DNA from: Silvimonas amylolytica
GTDB taxonomy: Bacteria; Pseudomonadota; Gammaproteobacteria; Burkholderiales; Chitinibacteraceae
NCBI RefSeq assembly: GCF_014645555.1
Contig: NZ_BMLY01000005.1
Location: 240,253 to 304,252, forward strand
Reading direction: 5' to 3'
Length of the DNA stretch: 64,000 bases
Shown here: positions 19,393 to 28,030 of the stretch, one piece after another
Layout: every line of letters starts with the position of its first letter
Position numbering within the stretch: position 1 is the first letter of the stretch
Position numbers and translations under genes: made by a program
The notes under the pieces: generated by a model
Database searches by the model: none
What the model saw: the letters and a program-made list of their open reading frames with translations, nothing else
What the model was told of the DNA's origin: nothing

Positions 19393-19411
19393 GTCATGAT
19401 CTCATCATGAC
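19393..19411. promoter_or_regulatory. Inverted repeat between argA and pagL
   Basis: GTCATGA-TCTCA-TCATGAC is a perfect 7-bp inverted repeat with a 5-base spacer, about 87 bases before the argA start and 178 before pagL. It overlaps the expected -35 area of a weak argA promoter whose -10 may be TACAAT. It does not resemble the standard ArgR box. It is an operator candidate only. Confidence 0.35.
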
Positions 19412-19588
19412 GATGCATCTTTAAAAGTGCAGAATTGCCACAAGATGCACCTGCAATTGTCATATCAGTAGTTGACCTGAAGGCGGTCAGGCTGGCCTGG
19501 TGCTAATGTGGCCCGGTTTTATTGTCCAGCTTGCCGAATGCTGTTTTTGCGCTTGAACAATTCCATTAACGAGTAATATACCTGCGCC

Positions 19589-20125
19589 ATGAAAAAGACA
19601 CTGTTTACCCTGCTGCTGACCGCCGCCACGCTGGCTAATGCCGCACCTTTTGATACCTTTAACGCCGCCATTGGCGAAACCACCCGCCCACATGGCGAGA
19701 ACACGCCGAACACCTTGCGCCTTTCTGTGGGCTGGGATTGGGGCGTGCGCTGGTGGGAAACCAGCGTAGGTTATCTGACCGGCTACTGGGAATTTGCCGG
19801 TGGTGCGTGGCGTGTTCAGGACACGACCGCTTACGATGTGGATATCGTTCCGATGTTCCGTTACCAGTTCAAGAGTAGCGGCTGGTGTACCCCGTTTGTT
19901 GAGGCGGGTGTGGGCGTCGCCTATCTGACCGAGCACAAGATTGCGGATGATCACGATCTGACGTCTCATCCGCAATTCAGCGACCGCATCGGCGCGGGTT
20001 GTGGCTTTGATGCAGGCAAGCAGGAGCTGGGCATTAACTTCCACCACTTCTCTAACGCCGGCCTGGACAGACCAAACCCCGGCGTGGATTTCTTGCTGGT
20101 TCGTTACGGTTACCACTTCAACTAA
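19589..20125 (+). CDS. pagL: Lipid A 3-O-deacylase PagL
   Basis: A 178-residue outer-membrane beta-barrel with a signal peptide ending near residue 19 (TLANAAPFD). PagL removes the 3-position acyl chain of lipid A. The C-terminal part INFHHFSNAGLDRPNPG contains the His-x-Ser catalytic pair, here His153 and Ser155, at the usual place near the end; the last residues YGYHFN end in an aromatic, as barrels do. The paired Cys in GWCTPF and GAGCGF are not universal. It is flanked by a bidirectional terminator and by argA in divergent orientation. An lpxO-like gene at 35.5 kb would act on the same molecule. Confidence 0.88.
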   Translation: MKKTLFTLLLTAATLANAAPFDTFNAAIGETTRPHGENTPNTLRLSVGWDWGVRWWETSVGYLTGYWEFAGGAWRVQDTTAYDVDIVPMFRYQFKSSGWCTPFVEAGVGVAYLTEHKIADDHDLTSHPQFSDRIGAGCGFDAGKQELGINFHHFSNAGLDRPNPGVDFLLVRYGYHFN

Positions 20126-20142
20126 GCCGCCTGTGGTGGATG

Positions 20143-20171
20143 AAAAAAGCCCGCAATGTGCGGGCTTTTTT
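20143..20171. terminator. Bidirectional terminator, pagL/nagA
   Basis: AAAAAAGCCCGCA-ATG-TGCGGGCTTTTTT is a near-perfect hairpin with A and T runs on both sides. It can end both pagL and the convergent nagA transcript. Confidence 0.9.
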
Positions 20172-20195
20172 CTTTTCGACTGGAACGTGCACAGG

Positions 20196-21299
20196 TCACG
20201 CAGCGTAAACCTGTTCACCCTCTACAAACACCTGTTGCACATTAAGCTGCCGATCCAGCACCACCCAGTCCGCCCACGCGCCAGTGCCAATCCGGCCGCG
20301 ATCTGCGACGCCCAGATAGTCTGCCGGGTTGCGCGACAGGCGATGTGAAGCGTCTTCCAGCGTCAGGCCGATACTCACAAGGTTACGCAGGGCCTGATCC
20401 ATGGTCAGCGCGCTACCGGCCAGTGTTCCATCTGGCAGCCGCACGCCACCCATGCATTTGGTGATAACACGACCTTCATCCTTGTCGTATTCACCATCAG
20501 GCAAGCCGGTGGCAAGTGAGGCGTCCGTCACGCAATAGAGCTTGGGAATCGCCCGCAAAGCCACCTTCATGGCGCCAGGGTGGACGTGGATCAAATCAGG
20601 AATCAACTCGCTGTATTCGGCATGCGCCAGCGCGGCCCCGACCATGCCAGGCGCGCGATGGCCCAGCGGTGACATGGCGTTGTACAAGTGAGTAAAGCCA
20701 GCCGCACCGCGCGCCAGGGCAGCGACGCCTTCTTCGTATGTCCCCAGAGAATGCCCGATTTGTGCACGCACGCCGCGTGCAGCCAGCCATTCGATGATGT
20801 CATGGTGCCCGGCGATTTCTGGCGACAGCGTGACAATGCGCACCGGCACCGTCGCCATATATTGTTCCAGTTCGGCAATCACAGCAGGCCGCGCATGATT
20901 GGGTAAACCGCCCAGGCGGCCGGGATTCACATACGGGCCTTCCAGATGCACGCCCAGAAAGCGCGTGCCGTGCTGCGGGCGGTGGGCGATGGGTTCGGCC
21001 AGTTCTTGCAACAGGGCATACAGGCGTTCATGCGGGGCGTTAACGGTGGTTGCCAGCAGTGAGGTTGTCCCGTAGCGCGCGTGCATGCGTGAGATGGTGA
21101 CCGCATCGCTGGCCCCGTTCATGATATTGGCGCCGTCACCACCATGCACATGCAGATCAACAAAGCCGGGCAAGATGTAGAGGTCGTCGTTATCGTCGGG
21201 TGAGGCTGGTCGGGCATCGATCTGGCTAACGCGGCCGCCACGGGCATGGAGGGTGCCGTGACGCCAACCTGCCAGGGTCAGGATATTGCCGTGAAGCAT
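20196..21299 (-). CDS. nagA: N-acetylglucosamine-6-phosphate deacetylase
   Basis: A 367-residue amidohydrolase that deacetylates GlcNAc-6-phosphate for amino-sugar catabolism and cell-wall recycling. The motifs are FVDLHVHGGDGANIMNG, the metal-site Glu in GVHLEGPYVNPGRLGGL, IGHSLG, FTHLYNAMSPL and the catalytic Asp in VTDASLATGLPDG. The ATG at 21299 is preferred because AGGGG lies 6 bases upstream; another ATG two codons earlier has no such spacing. No nagB or transport gene is adjacent, so the partner functions are elsewhere. Confidence 0.93.
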   Translation of the reverse strand: MLHGNILTLAGWRHGTLHARGGRVSQIDARPASPDDNDDLYILPGFVDLHVHGGDGANIMNGASDAVTISRMHARYGTTSLLATTVNAPHERLYALLQELAEPIAHRPQHGTRFLGVHLEGPYVNPGRLGGLPNHARPAVIAELEQYMATVPVRIVTLSPEIAGHHDIIEWLAARGVRAQIGHSLGTYEEGVAALARGAAGFTHLYNAMSPLGHRAPGMVGAALAHAEYSELIPDLIHVHPGAMKVALRAIPKLYCVTDASLATGLPDGEYDKDEGRVITKCMGGVRLPDGTLAGSALTMDQALRNLVSIGLTLEDASHRLSRNPADYLGVADRGRIGTGAWADWVVLDRQLNVQQVFVEGEQVYAA

Positions 21300-21413
21300 G
21301 AACATCCCCTGTCTGTTTATGGATATGTGCGTTCTATTATGCGGGCAGCATGGCGCACGTGAGCAGGGCAGATTGGCTGGCGTTGTCTTGCGTGAGGGGC
21401 CGCTGACCGCGGA

Positions 21414-21797
21414 TCAGTGTTTGGAGTAGTCGAGCGAGAAACTCACCAGGGTTTCTAGTGATACATGTTCCAGAATGGATTCATGCGTTGCCGCCATGAC
21501 CACCTTGGGGGCAGTGCCAGCCGTTAACGCTTCAATCCAGCGTGAGGCACACAGGCACCAGCGGTCACCCGGTTTGAGGCCATCAAAGCCCCATTCCGGA
21601 CGGGGCGTAGAAAGATCATTACCGCGTGATCTGGAGTACGCCAGGAACTCCGCCGTGACCTCGACACAGACCGTGTGTTTGCCGTGGTCGAGTGGGTGAT
21701 CACGACAACAGCCATCACGCATGAACCCGGTCAGCGGGTCCATGCTGCATGCCACCAGTGGCATACCAAGTACGTTCAGATCCGGGGTCTGGGCCAT
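21414..21797 (-). CDS. DUF2237 family protein
   Basis: A 127-residue protein of the DUF2237 family, recognised by LNVLGMPLVACSMDPLTGFMRDGCC near the N-terminus, HTVCVEVTAEFLAYSRSRGNDL and PGDRWCLCASRW. The function of the family is unknown. The several conserved Cys and His residues suggest metal binding, which is an inference. The start lies 3 bases after the stop of the metallo-hydrolase gene, so it is the last gene of the tmk-to-DUF2237 run. Confidence 0.85.
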   Translation of the reverse strand: MAQTPDLNVLGMPLVACSMDPLTGFMRDGCCRDHPLDHGKHTVCVEVTAEFLAYSRSRGNDLSTPRPEWGFDGLKPGDRWCLCASRWIEALTAGTAPKVVMAATHESILEHVSLETLVSFSLDYSKH

Positions 21798-21800
21798 GGT

Positions 21801-22580
21801 TTAGCGCTCCGCGGTGACTTGCAGCCCATCGTAGCCCACCTCAATGCCATCAGGCAGTCGGGCCGACAGGGCGTGGAATTCCAGTTCATGCGTCATGTGG
21901 ATCAGCACGGTCCGACGTGCCTTGATCCGCTGCGCCGCTTCCAGTGCCTGGTCGACCCCAAAATGCGTGGGATGCGGAATCGGACGCAGGCAATCGAGAA
22001 ACAACACGTCCAGATTTTCCAGCAGCGCAAAGCTCTCTTCGGGGATGTGTGAGACATCAGTCAGATAGGCCACATTGCCAACCCGATAACCCAGAATGGG
22101 CCATTTGCCGTGCATAAGCGGAATCGGCGTGATGGTTGTGCCCTTGAAATCAAATGCTTTGTCGTCGATTTCATGAAGCGTGAGCACCGGCTTGTCCCAG
22201 TACTCGCCGGGGGCCAGCAGTGTGTAGCTAAAGCGGCTTTTGATGTGCTCGGCCATCAAGGTATTGCCAAACACAGGAATGGCCGCGCGATTAAGCCAGC
22301 AAAAAGCGCGCAGATCATCAATGCCGTGCAGATGGTCGGCGTGGGGATGGGTGTACAGCACAGCATCGATATGCAGCAGCCCTTCACGCAGTACTTGCTG
22401 GCGAAGATCCGGGCCGGTATCGATCAACAACGTCAGACCATTGGCCTTGATGACGGCGCTGGCACGGGTGCGGCGGTTTTTCGGGTCTGTGGACGTGCAG
22501 GTAGCGCATTTGCAGCCCAGTGCGGGCGATCCCCCCGAAGAACCCACGCCCAGCAAGGTCACTTGCGCAGGCGCACTCAT
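21801..22580 (-). CDS. Metallo-beta-lactamase-fold hydrolase (PhnP-like)
   Basis: A 259-residue zinc hydrolase of the metallo-beta-lactamase fold. The metal motif is YTHPHADHLHGIDDLRAF (HxHxDH), with further ligands in IPLMHGKWPILGYRVG, YLTDVSHIPEES and LIHMTHELEF. The N-terminal Cys group (ALGCKCATCTSTDPKNRRTR) is typical of PhnP-like phosphodiesterases. PhnP hydrolyses cyclic ribose phosphates, but with no phosphonate genes nearby the substrate here is open. Its first codon overlaps the tatD stop in an ATGA. Confidence 0.85.
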   Translation of the reverse strand: MSAPAQVTLLGVGSSGGSPALGCKCATCTSTDPKNRRTRASAVIKANGLTLLIDTGPDLRQQVLREGLLHIDAVLYTHPHADHLHGIDDLRAFCWLNRAAIPVFGNTLMAEHIKSRFSYTLLAPGEYWDKPVLTLHEIDDKAFDFKGTTITPIPLMHGKWPILGYRVGNVAYLTDVSHIPEESFALLENLDVLFLDCLRPIPHPTHFGVDQALEAAQRIKARRTVLIHMTHELEFHALSARLPDGIEVGYDGLQVTAER

Positions 22581-23353
22581 TGCATGCTCCGTGCTTTGGC
22601 AAACAACCGGAAAAAGTTTTCTGTGGTGACTTCAGCAATACGGTTCAACGGTTCCCCGCGTAGTTCCGCAATATGCTCGGCCACATGACGCACCCACGCT
22701 GGCTGGTTCATCTTGCCGCGAAAGGGTACCGGCGCCAGATAGGGCGAATCGGTTTCAATCAGCATACGTTCCAGCGGCACACGCTTGGCCACCTCTTTGA
22801 GCTCTTCGGCCTTCTTGAAGGTAACGATGCCAGAAAAAGAGATATAGAAATTGAGATCAATGGCCGCCTGGGCGACTTCCCAGCTTTCGGTGAAACAATG
22901 CATTACGCCGCCAAACTCGTCCGCACCTTCTTCTTTCATGATGCGGATCGTGTCTGCAGACGCCGAACGGGTGTGGATGATCAAGGGCAGCCCCGCTTTT
23001 TTCGCTGCACGGATGTGGGTGCGGAAACGCTCACGCTGCCATTCCAGGTCTCCCTCCAGCCGGTAATAGTCCAGACCGGTTTCACCAATGGCGATTACCT
23101 TCGGCTGTTTTGCCAGTGCCAGCAAACCTTCAACAGTCGGCTCTTCGGTGTCTTCGTAATCCGGGTGCACGCCGACTGACGCAAACAGGTTGGGCTGAGA
23201 CTGGGCCAACGCCAATACGCCCGGCAAATCAGGCAGATTCACCGCGACCACCAGGGCATGGCTGACCTTGTTGTCGACCATGGCGGCCAGATGGTCATCC
23301 AGATGGGTGACGAGGTCAGGGAAGTTCAGATGGCAGTGTGAGTCGACAAACAT
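22577..23353 (-). CDS. tatD: TatD-family metal-dependent hydrolase
   Basis: A 258-residue TIM-barrel metal hydrolase. Conserved metal ligands are seen in FVDSHCHLNF, IGETGLDYYR, LPLIIHTRSA, GVMHCFTESW and LIETDSPYLAP. Family members have 3'-to-5' exonuclease or D-aminoacyl-tRNA deacylase activity; the exact paralogue (TatD, YcfH or YjjV) cannot be fixed, and this position downstream of holB and pilZ is the usual site of the YcfH type. A symmetrical hairpin lies between it and pilZ upstream, so its expression may be separated from the genes before it. Confidence 0.88.
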   Translation of the reverse strand: MFVDSHCHLNFPDLVTHLDDHLAAMVDNKVSHALVVAVNLPDLPGVLALAQSQPNLFASVGVHPDYEDTEEPTVEGLLALAKQPKVIAIGETGLDYYRLEGDLEWQRERFRTHIRAAKKAGLPLIIHTRSASADTIRIMKEEGADEFGGVMHCFTESWEVAQAAIDLNFYISFSGIVTFKKAEELKEVAKRVPLERMLIETDSPYLAPVPFRGKMNQPAWVRHVAEHIAELRGEPLNRIAEVTTENFFRLFAKARSMQ

Positions 23354-23393
23354 GGGAGTCCAGTACGTGCGAGGCGATTGGCAGTCAGAAGCA

Positions 23394-23421
23394 AACAGGC
23401 CGCAAAAGTTGCGGCCTGTTT
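23394..23421. terminator. Hairpin between pilZ and tatD
   Basis: AACAGGCCGCAA-AAG-TTGCGGCCTGTT is a 12-bp perfect stem. On the minus strand it is followed by TGCTTC, a weak T tract, so it may be an attenuator rather than a full terminator between pilZ and tatD. Confidence 0.5.
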
Positions 23422-23463
23422 ATTGTAAATCAATGAGTTGCTACCCTGGAACGGGTAGGCGTC

Positions 23464-23829
23464 CTACATGGTGTGCGTAGTCCGCGCAGATTGCAGGTAG
23501 CCGCCCAGCAATGCCTCAATTTTCTTGCGCGCTTGTGCGCCGGCTTCGTTACCGGAAAACCGCACACCAATACCTTGCTGGTGATTGTTGTGCGCGCCTT
23601 GCGGCGTCAGCCAGATCACATGACCTGACACCGCAATCTTGGCCGGATCGTCCAGCAAAGACAGCAGCATGAACACCTCGTCACCCAGCCGGTAGGGCTT
23701 GTTGGTCGGGATGAAAATACCGCCGCCTTTCACAAAAGGCATATACGACGCATACAGCGCCGCTTTTTCCTTGATGTTCAGCGATAGCACGCCAGGGCGG
23801 GTAGTCCCGGTGCGTACGGGTTCGTTCAT
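23464..23829 (-). CDS. pilZ: Type IV pilus assembly protein PilZ
   Basis: A 121-residue PilZ protein of the original pilus type. The sequence LSLNIKEKAALYASYMPFVK, GGGIFIPTNKPYRLGDEVFM and the end SARTTHTM are diagnostic of Pseudomonas-type PilZ, which works with the extension ATPase PilB. It lacks the RxxxR and D/NxSxxG residues that bind cyclic-di-GMP, as is known for this group. It lies 5 bases after holB in the classical tmk-holB-pilZ order, and complements pilU and fimV at the left end of the window. Confidence 0.93.
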   Translation of the reverse strand: MNEPVRTGTTRPGVLSLNIKEKAALYASYMPFVKGGGIFIPTNKPYRLGDEVFMLLSLLDDPAKIAVSGHVIWLTPQGAHNNHQQGIGVRFSGNEAGAQARKKIEALLGGYLQSARTTHTM

Positions 23830-23834
23830 GTGTT

Positions 23835-24851
23835 TTATCCTGTCAGCTTGCCGCGCAGTGCGGCCAGGTAGTCGAACAGCAACGATTCAAAAACCAGCCG
23901 CGCATTGAGCGGATGGTGCGCAAGGCGTTGTGCCTGCTGCAAGCGATCGACATAAGTCAGCATCCGGCTTGCTCTTGGCGCAAGTTTATTCAGCGCGGTC
24001 GTCCGATCTGGATAATAGCGAATCCGCCCGGACATGCCCAAAGTAATCAGATCATGGGTCCATTTTTGCAGCCATTCGATCACTTTGGCCGGGTCGACCT
24101 TCGCTTTTTCTATTTCGGCCGCAAGGCTCAATACATTGAGGGTTTGCGGCGCGCCAATTTGATCGAGCACGCTGTTGCGTAACGGCAACCATTCCGCTTC
24201 GGCGTCTTCCTGTGCCGCCAGCGGCGATCCCCCGGCATGCGCCAGGTGCAACGCGGCATCGTTCACGCCTTGTTGCTCCAGCCAGGTGGTGGCACTGGCG
24301 GTGTCTGGCGTGGATAAGGCCAGTACGCGGCAGCGACTACGGATGGTGGGCAACAAGCGGCGTGCCTGGTGGGTTACCAGAATGAACTGCGCGCCGGTTG
24401 GAGGCTCTTCAAGTGTTTTCAGAAAAGCGTTGGCCGCGGCCGTGTTCATCGCTTCAGCGGGATAGACCAGCGTGACCCGGGCCCCCTGGCGGTGGGCGGA
24501 CAGGTTCACGAAATCCGTCAGATCACGGATATCTTCCACGCCAATGATCGGCTGTTTGCGTTTGGTTTTGGTCTCTTCGGCGTCTTCTTCTACCGGATCG
24601 CTCGGCGCCAGAATACGAAAATCGGGATGATTGCCCGCAGCCTGCCAGCGACAACCTTCGCATTCGCCACAAGGCGCGATGGATTTGTCTGGATGCTCGC
24701 ACAGATACCAGGCGGCCAGACGCTCGGCAAAACGACGTTTGCCAATGCCTGGTTCACCTGTCAGCAGAAGTGCATGCGGTAGCCGCGCGGGGTCATGCAT
24801 GAGCTGACGCCATTCAGCCTCTTGCCAGGGGTAGAGCGTGTACTGCGTCAT
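23835..24851 (-). CDS. holB: DNA polymerase III delta-prime subunit
   Basis: A 338-residue AAA-family subunit of the sliding-clamp loader. The Walker A-like loop is [20 protein letters not shown], followed by a zinc module with Cys residues in [19 protein letters not shown]. Other features are [31 protein letters not shown] and [11 protein letters not shown] with the SRC motif that carries the arginine finger. Delta-prime acts as the stator of the clamp loader. It overlaps tmk by 4 bases, so the two are translationally coupled. Confidence 0.94.
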   Translation of the reverse strand: MTQYTLYPWQEAEWRQLMHDPARLPHALLLTGEPGIGKRRFAERLAAWYLCEHPDKSIAPCGECEGCRWQAAGNHPDFRILAPSDPVEEDAEETKTKRKQPIIGVEDIRDLTDFVNLSAHRQGARVTLVYPAEAMNTAAANAFLKTLEEPPTGAQFILVTHQARRLLPTIRSRCRVLALSTPDTASATTWLEQQGVNDAALHLAHAGGSPLAAQEDAEAEWLPLRNSVLDQIGAPQTLNVLSLAAEIEKAKVDPAKVIEWLQKWTHDLITLGMSGRIRYYPDRTTALNKLAPRASRMLTYVDRLQQAQRLAHHPLNARLVFESLLFDYLAALRGKLTG

Positions 24852-25501
24852 GCCAGCGTCTCGTGCGCCCAGCCGCTGAGCAGTACGTGCAATTCTTGCT
24901 GGATGACCTCAATCGGGCGGGCCGCGTTAACGATGCGAAAGCGGTGTGGCGCCGCACGAGCCCGTTCAAGGTAGGCGTTGCGGACGCGCTCATGAAAGCT
25001 GGCTGCTTCGCGCTCGAAGCGGTCTAGCTCGCGGCTTTTGGCAATGCGGGCCTGGCTGACTTCGGGCGGGACATCAAATAACAAAGTGAGATCTGGCTGG
25101 ATCATTTCACCACCGCGATCCTGAACCCAGCGTTCCAGGGCCTCGAACTTTTCCTTGGGCAGCCCACGGCCACCGCCTTGATAGGCGTAGGTTGCGTCAC
25201 TGAAACGATCGCACAGCACCCACTCGCCACGCGCCAGCGCTGGCTCAATGATCCCTGCAAGGTGTTCGCGGCGTGAGGCAAACATCAAAAGCGCCTCGGT
25301 TTCCAGATGCATCGGTTCATTGAGCAGCAGTGCACGCAGTTTCTCGCCCAGCGGCGTGCCACCGGGTTCACGGGTCACAATGTGGGCGATTTTTTCGCTG
25401 GTCAGCCAGCGGTCAATCCAGGAAAGCTGAGTGCTTTTGCCCGCGCCATCGACACCTTCGACTGAGATGAAGCGGCCACGGGGGACAAGCTGGTTATGCA
25501 T
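24848..25501 (-). CDS. tmk: Thymidylate kinase
   Basis: A 217-residue P-loop kinase that phosphorylates dTMP to dTDP. Motifs are the P-loop [16 protein letters not shown], the DR(Y/F) signature in [20 protein letters not shown] and [13 protein letters not shown]. The frame is open to 25639, but the family starts just before GRFISVEG, so the ATG at 25501 is used; no clear ribosome binding site is present. In many Betaproteobacteria mltG precedes tmk, but here the upstream neighbour is a PilZ-domain gene. Confidence 0.94.
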   Translation of the reverse strand: MHNQLVPRGRFISVEGVDGAGKSTQLSWIDRWLTSEKIAHIVTREPGGTPLGEKLRALLLNEPMHLETEALLMFASRREHLAGIIEPALARGEWVLCDRFSDATYAYQGGGRGLPKEKFEALERWVQDRGGEMIQPDLTLLFDVPPEVSQARIAKSRELDRFEREAASFHERVRNAYLERARAAPHRFRIVNAARPIEVIQQELHVLLSGWAHETLA

Positions 25502-25650
25502 GGTGGAATGTGCCGGAAAATATGCAGTTGATTGTCGCACAGAACACTGGCTGGTGGGGCGGCCTGCAAGCCTGTGAGGCGGGAGTCTATCCGCAGGGTG
25601 AGCGCCTCCGGCACAACGCTTGGCCCCCCGAGCTTTCATTGCTGCGCGGC

Positions 25651-26088
25651 TTACTCCGGCTTCACGGCGACAGGTGCAGGTACGCGACCCGCGAGAATCT
25701 GCTTGAGCTGAGTCTTGCCTTCGTTCTTGAAGTCGACAAACTGGATGCCGGTGCGAAAGGTGTTGAACTCGCTGGAAAGCACGGTGTAGACCACTCTGCT
25801 TTTGACTTCCAGGATTTTGGGGCGCTGGCCCGCGGAGGAGGGCGGAATGCTGATCAGTACCGTGACGCGGTCAGACACCGGCAGACTGAAGTCCGAGTGC
25901 AGGCTCAGCCCGCTGGCGGAAATATCAAACGCGCGGCCGCGGAAAGACAGCCGCTCTTCGGTCTCGGAATAAACAATAGCCACGCGCCAGTTCACCAGAT
26001 AACGGCTTTCCTTGCGCATGTCCTGAACGGGGATATCCCCGAAACCAGCACTGAAAAAATTGGGGCTGGGTACAGATTGGTCCGGCAT
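25651..26088 (-). CDS. PilZ-domain protein with cyclic-di-GMP motifs
   Basis: A 145-residue protein whose PilZ domain begins near residue 25. Unlike the pilZ gene product at 23464, it keeps both ligand motifs: RKESR (RxxxR) and DISASG (D/NxSxxG), followed by beta strands [10 protein letters not shown] and [10 protein letters not shown]. It therefore probably binds cyclic-di-GMP. The output partner is unknown. It lies about 150 bases upstream of tmk on the same strand, so it may or may not share its transcript. The start is uncertain, as a GTG ten codons upstream is also open. Confidence 0.85.
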   Translation of the reverse strand: MPDQSVPSPNFFSAGFGDIPVQDMRKESRYLVNWRVAIVYSETEERLSFRGRAFDISASGLSLHSDFSLPVSDRVTVLISIPPSSAGQRPKILEVKSRVVYTVLSSEFNTFRTGIQFVDFKNEGKTQLKQILAGRVPAPVAVKPE

Positions 26089-26308
26089 GGGTATCGCTTG
26101 CAGTATCAATTTCTGCACACATTACAAGAAATTGGCCCAATCCGTTAAGTAGCAGACTAGCGTGGGGATATTTGAGACCACAGAAAACGCAGGACGAACC
26201 GGCATTGTCCCACTATTTGCAATAAATCATTGAGTCTGCCCATGTTTATGCATTGCGATGGCGGGTGCAAACTCACGTCAATCCAATGCATACCGAAGGA
26301 AAACCATC

Positions 26309-27106
26309 ATGTCCCGCTTACCGACGCTGTTTGTGTCTCATGGCTCACCCATGCTTGCGCTGGGTGCTGGCGCGACGGGTGAGGCGTGGGCACGCGTGGC
26401 CGCCAGCTTGCCGCGGCCGCGTGCGGTACTCATGGTGTCCGCCCACTGGCATCACGAAAACAGTGGTGTAACCGCGGGCGATGATCTGGACACCATCCAC
26501 GACTTTTATGGTTTTCCTGCGCCACTGTATGAACAGAGCTACCCGGCGGAGGGTGATCCGGCACTGGCGCGGGAAATCGCCGATGAGTTTGGTGAACTCG
26601 GCCTGACCGTGATCATGGACCCTGAACGGGGGCTGGACCACGGTGCATGGGTACCGCTCAAATCGATGTACCCGGAGGGTGATGTCCCGGTGATCCAGCT
26701 CGCACTGGATCTACGTCGGGATACGGACTGGCATTACGCCGTAGGTCGCGCACTGAACAAGTTGCGTGATGAAGGTGTCTTGATCATCGGCTCGGGCAGC
26801 ATCACCCATAACCTGCGCGATATCGTGCCTGGCGTATCCAGTGGCCCGGAGGTGCCGGCTTACGTGCCGCAGTTCATGGACTGGATGCACGAACACGTCA
26901 CCGCGCGTGATGTGGAAGGGTTGTTGAACTACCGGACCCAGGCGCCTGGCGGGGTGCGGGCCCACCCCTCGCAGGACCATATCTTGCCGTTGTTTGTGGC
27001 CATGGGCGCGGCGCATGAAGAAGTCGCGGTACGAGAATACACCGCCATTACCGAAGGTGCGCTGGGCATGGATATCTACCGCTTTGGTGAGATGCCGACG
27101 CAATAA
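26309..27106 (+). CDS. ygiD: 4,5-DOPA dioxygenase-like extradiol enzyme (YgiD)
   Basis: A 265-residue class III extradiol ring-cleavage dioxygenase of the LigB type. Metal and active-site His residues are visible in TLFVSHGSPMLAL, MVSAHWHHE and PERGLDHGAWVPLKSM, with GSGSITHNLRD further on. Homologues cleave catechol-type substrates such as DOPA in vitro; the natural substrate in bacteria is not settled. The ATG at 26309 has GAAGGA about 9 bases upstream. It is a one-gene unit with a strong terminator. Confidence 0.9.
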   Translation: MSRLPTLFVSHGSPMLALGAGATGEAWARVAASLPRPRAVLMVSAHWHHENSGVTAGDDLDTIHDFYGFPAPLYEQSYPAEGDPALAREIADEFGELGLTVIMDPERGLDHGAWVPLKSMYPEGDVPVIQLALDLRRDTDWHYAVGRALNKLRDEGVLIIGSGSITHNLRDIVPGVSSGPEVPAYVPQFMDWMHEHVTARDVEGLLNYRTQAPGGVRAHPSQDHILPLFVAMGAAHEEVAVREYTAITEGALGMDIYRFGEMPTQ

Positions 27107-27124
27107 ACGCAGGCATCAGGTGAC

Positions 27125-27152
27125 AAAAGGGCAGGTTGATCCTGCCCTTTTT
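27125..27152. terminator. Bidirectional terminator
   Basis: AAAAGGGCAGG-TTGAT-CCTGCCCTTTTT ends the dioxygenase transcript and, read on the other strand, the convergent PEP-CTERM gene. Confidence 0.88.
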
Positions 27153-27167
27153 GTTTTCGACCCCGGA

Positions 27168-27794
27168 CTAGGCCGGCAAAGCGCGTTGCCGTTTGCGCCA
27201 GCGCGCTGCAGCAGGAAGAATCAGCCCGGCGAACAGCAGGGACCAGGTTTCCGGTTCCGGTACGCTGGGTACGGCGGTCAGGGTCCAGGCGCTGTAGTCA
27301 AATTTGTTCCAGCCCGGGAACAAACCGCCCATCCATTGGGTTGCGTTGGAAGGCGTGCCGTAATAACCAGAGACGTATGCGGTGAAACTGGCGTACTGCG
27401 GATCGCTGCTTGATTGTGGATCCCAAAGGATGGATAAGGGCTGCCCCATCCAGTTGCTGACAAACAGGAAGTTGTTTTGTGAGCCATCTACCGAAAGCGT
27501 GCCAAGGCCAGCCCCCGCTTGCGTGGCATCACAACAGGTGTAATCGGCGAAATCACTGCCCGGTGCATTGGTGAGCGGCGAGCCATTGAGCTCGCCCGTC
27601 ACTGTGATCCAGATATTGGATAGATTGCTAATCAGATTGCCGGACAGATCGCCGTCGGCGTGGCCCTGAAACAGCACGCCATCATTGGGCAAGCCGGTCT
27701 GATTGATCTCAAAGCTGAAGTCAAATTGCTGGGCCGCACTGGTCCCGGCAGCCAGTAATGCGGCCAGTCCCAACGTCCAAAGGTTCATTCTCAT
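27168..27794 (-). CDS. PEP-CTERM sorting-domain protein A
   Basis: A 208-residue secreted protein. The ATG at 27794 has GGAGAG about 7 bases upstream; a signal peptide ends near residue 19 (AGTSAAQQ). The C-terminus VPEPETWSLLFAGLILPAA followed by RWRKRQRA is a PEP-CTERM signal, which exosortase recognises to process and anchor or release the protein. The central part shares GDLSGNLISNLSN, a Cys-Cys pair and LSVDGSQNNF with the neighbour at 28031, so the two are tandem paralogues. The function is unknown. No exosortase gene lies in the window. Confidence 0.85.
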   Translation of the reverse strand: MRMNLWTLGLAALLAAGTSAAQQFDFSFEINQTGLPNDGVLFQGHADGDLSGNLISNLSNIWITVTGELNGSPLTNAPGSDFADYTCCDATQAGAGLGTLSVDGSQNNFLFVSNWMGQPLSILWDPQSSSDPQYASFTAYVSGYYGTPSNATQWMGGLFPGWNKFDYSAWTLTAVPSVPEPETWSLLFAGLILPAAARWRKRQRALPA

Positions 27795-27974
27795 CTCGCT
27801 CTCCACACAGAGTGTTGGCGGCGCCGCCTGTAGGGCGATTAGCGCCAACGGGTTGTGAGCGGGTATGGAATGGTCTTGTCAACGGTGTCTATAGCCACGC
27901 GCGGTGCTTGCTGCAATGCAAAAACCTGCCATCGATCAGTCGCGGGTTAATGGGCTGCCAGACGGCAGCCAAAT

Positions 27975-28006
27975 AAAAAGGAGCAGGTTTGAATCTGCTC
28001 CTTTTT
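27975..28006. terminator. Terminator between the two PEP-CTERM genes
   Basis: AAAAAGGAGCAG-N8-CTGCTCCTTTTT is a perfect 12-bp stem flanked by T runs. It separates the two same-strand paralogues, so each is probably its own transcript. Confidence 0.85.
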
Positions 28007-28030
28007 GCGTTACCTCGTTGAATGATCTGG

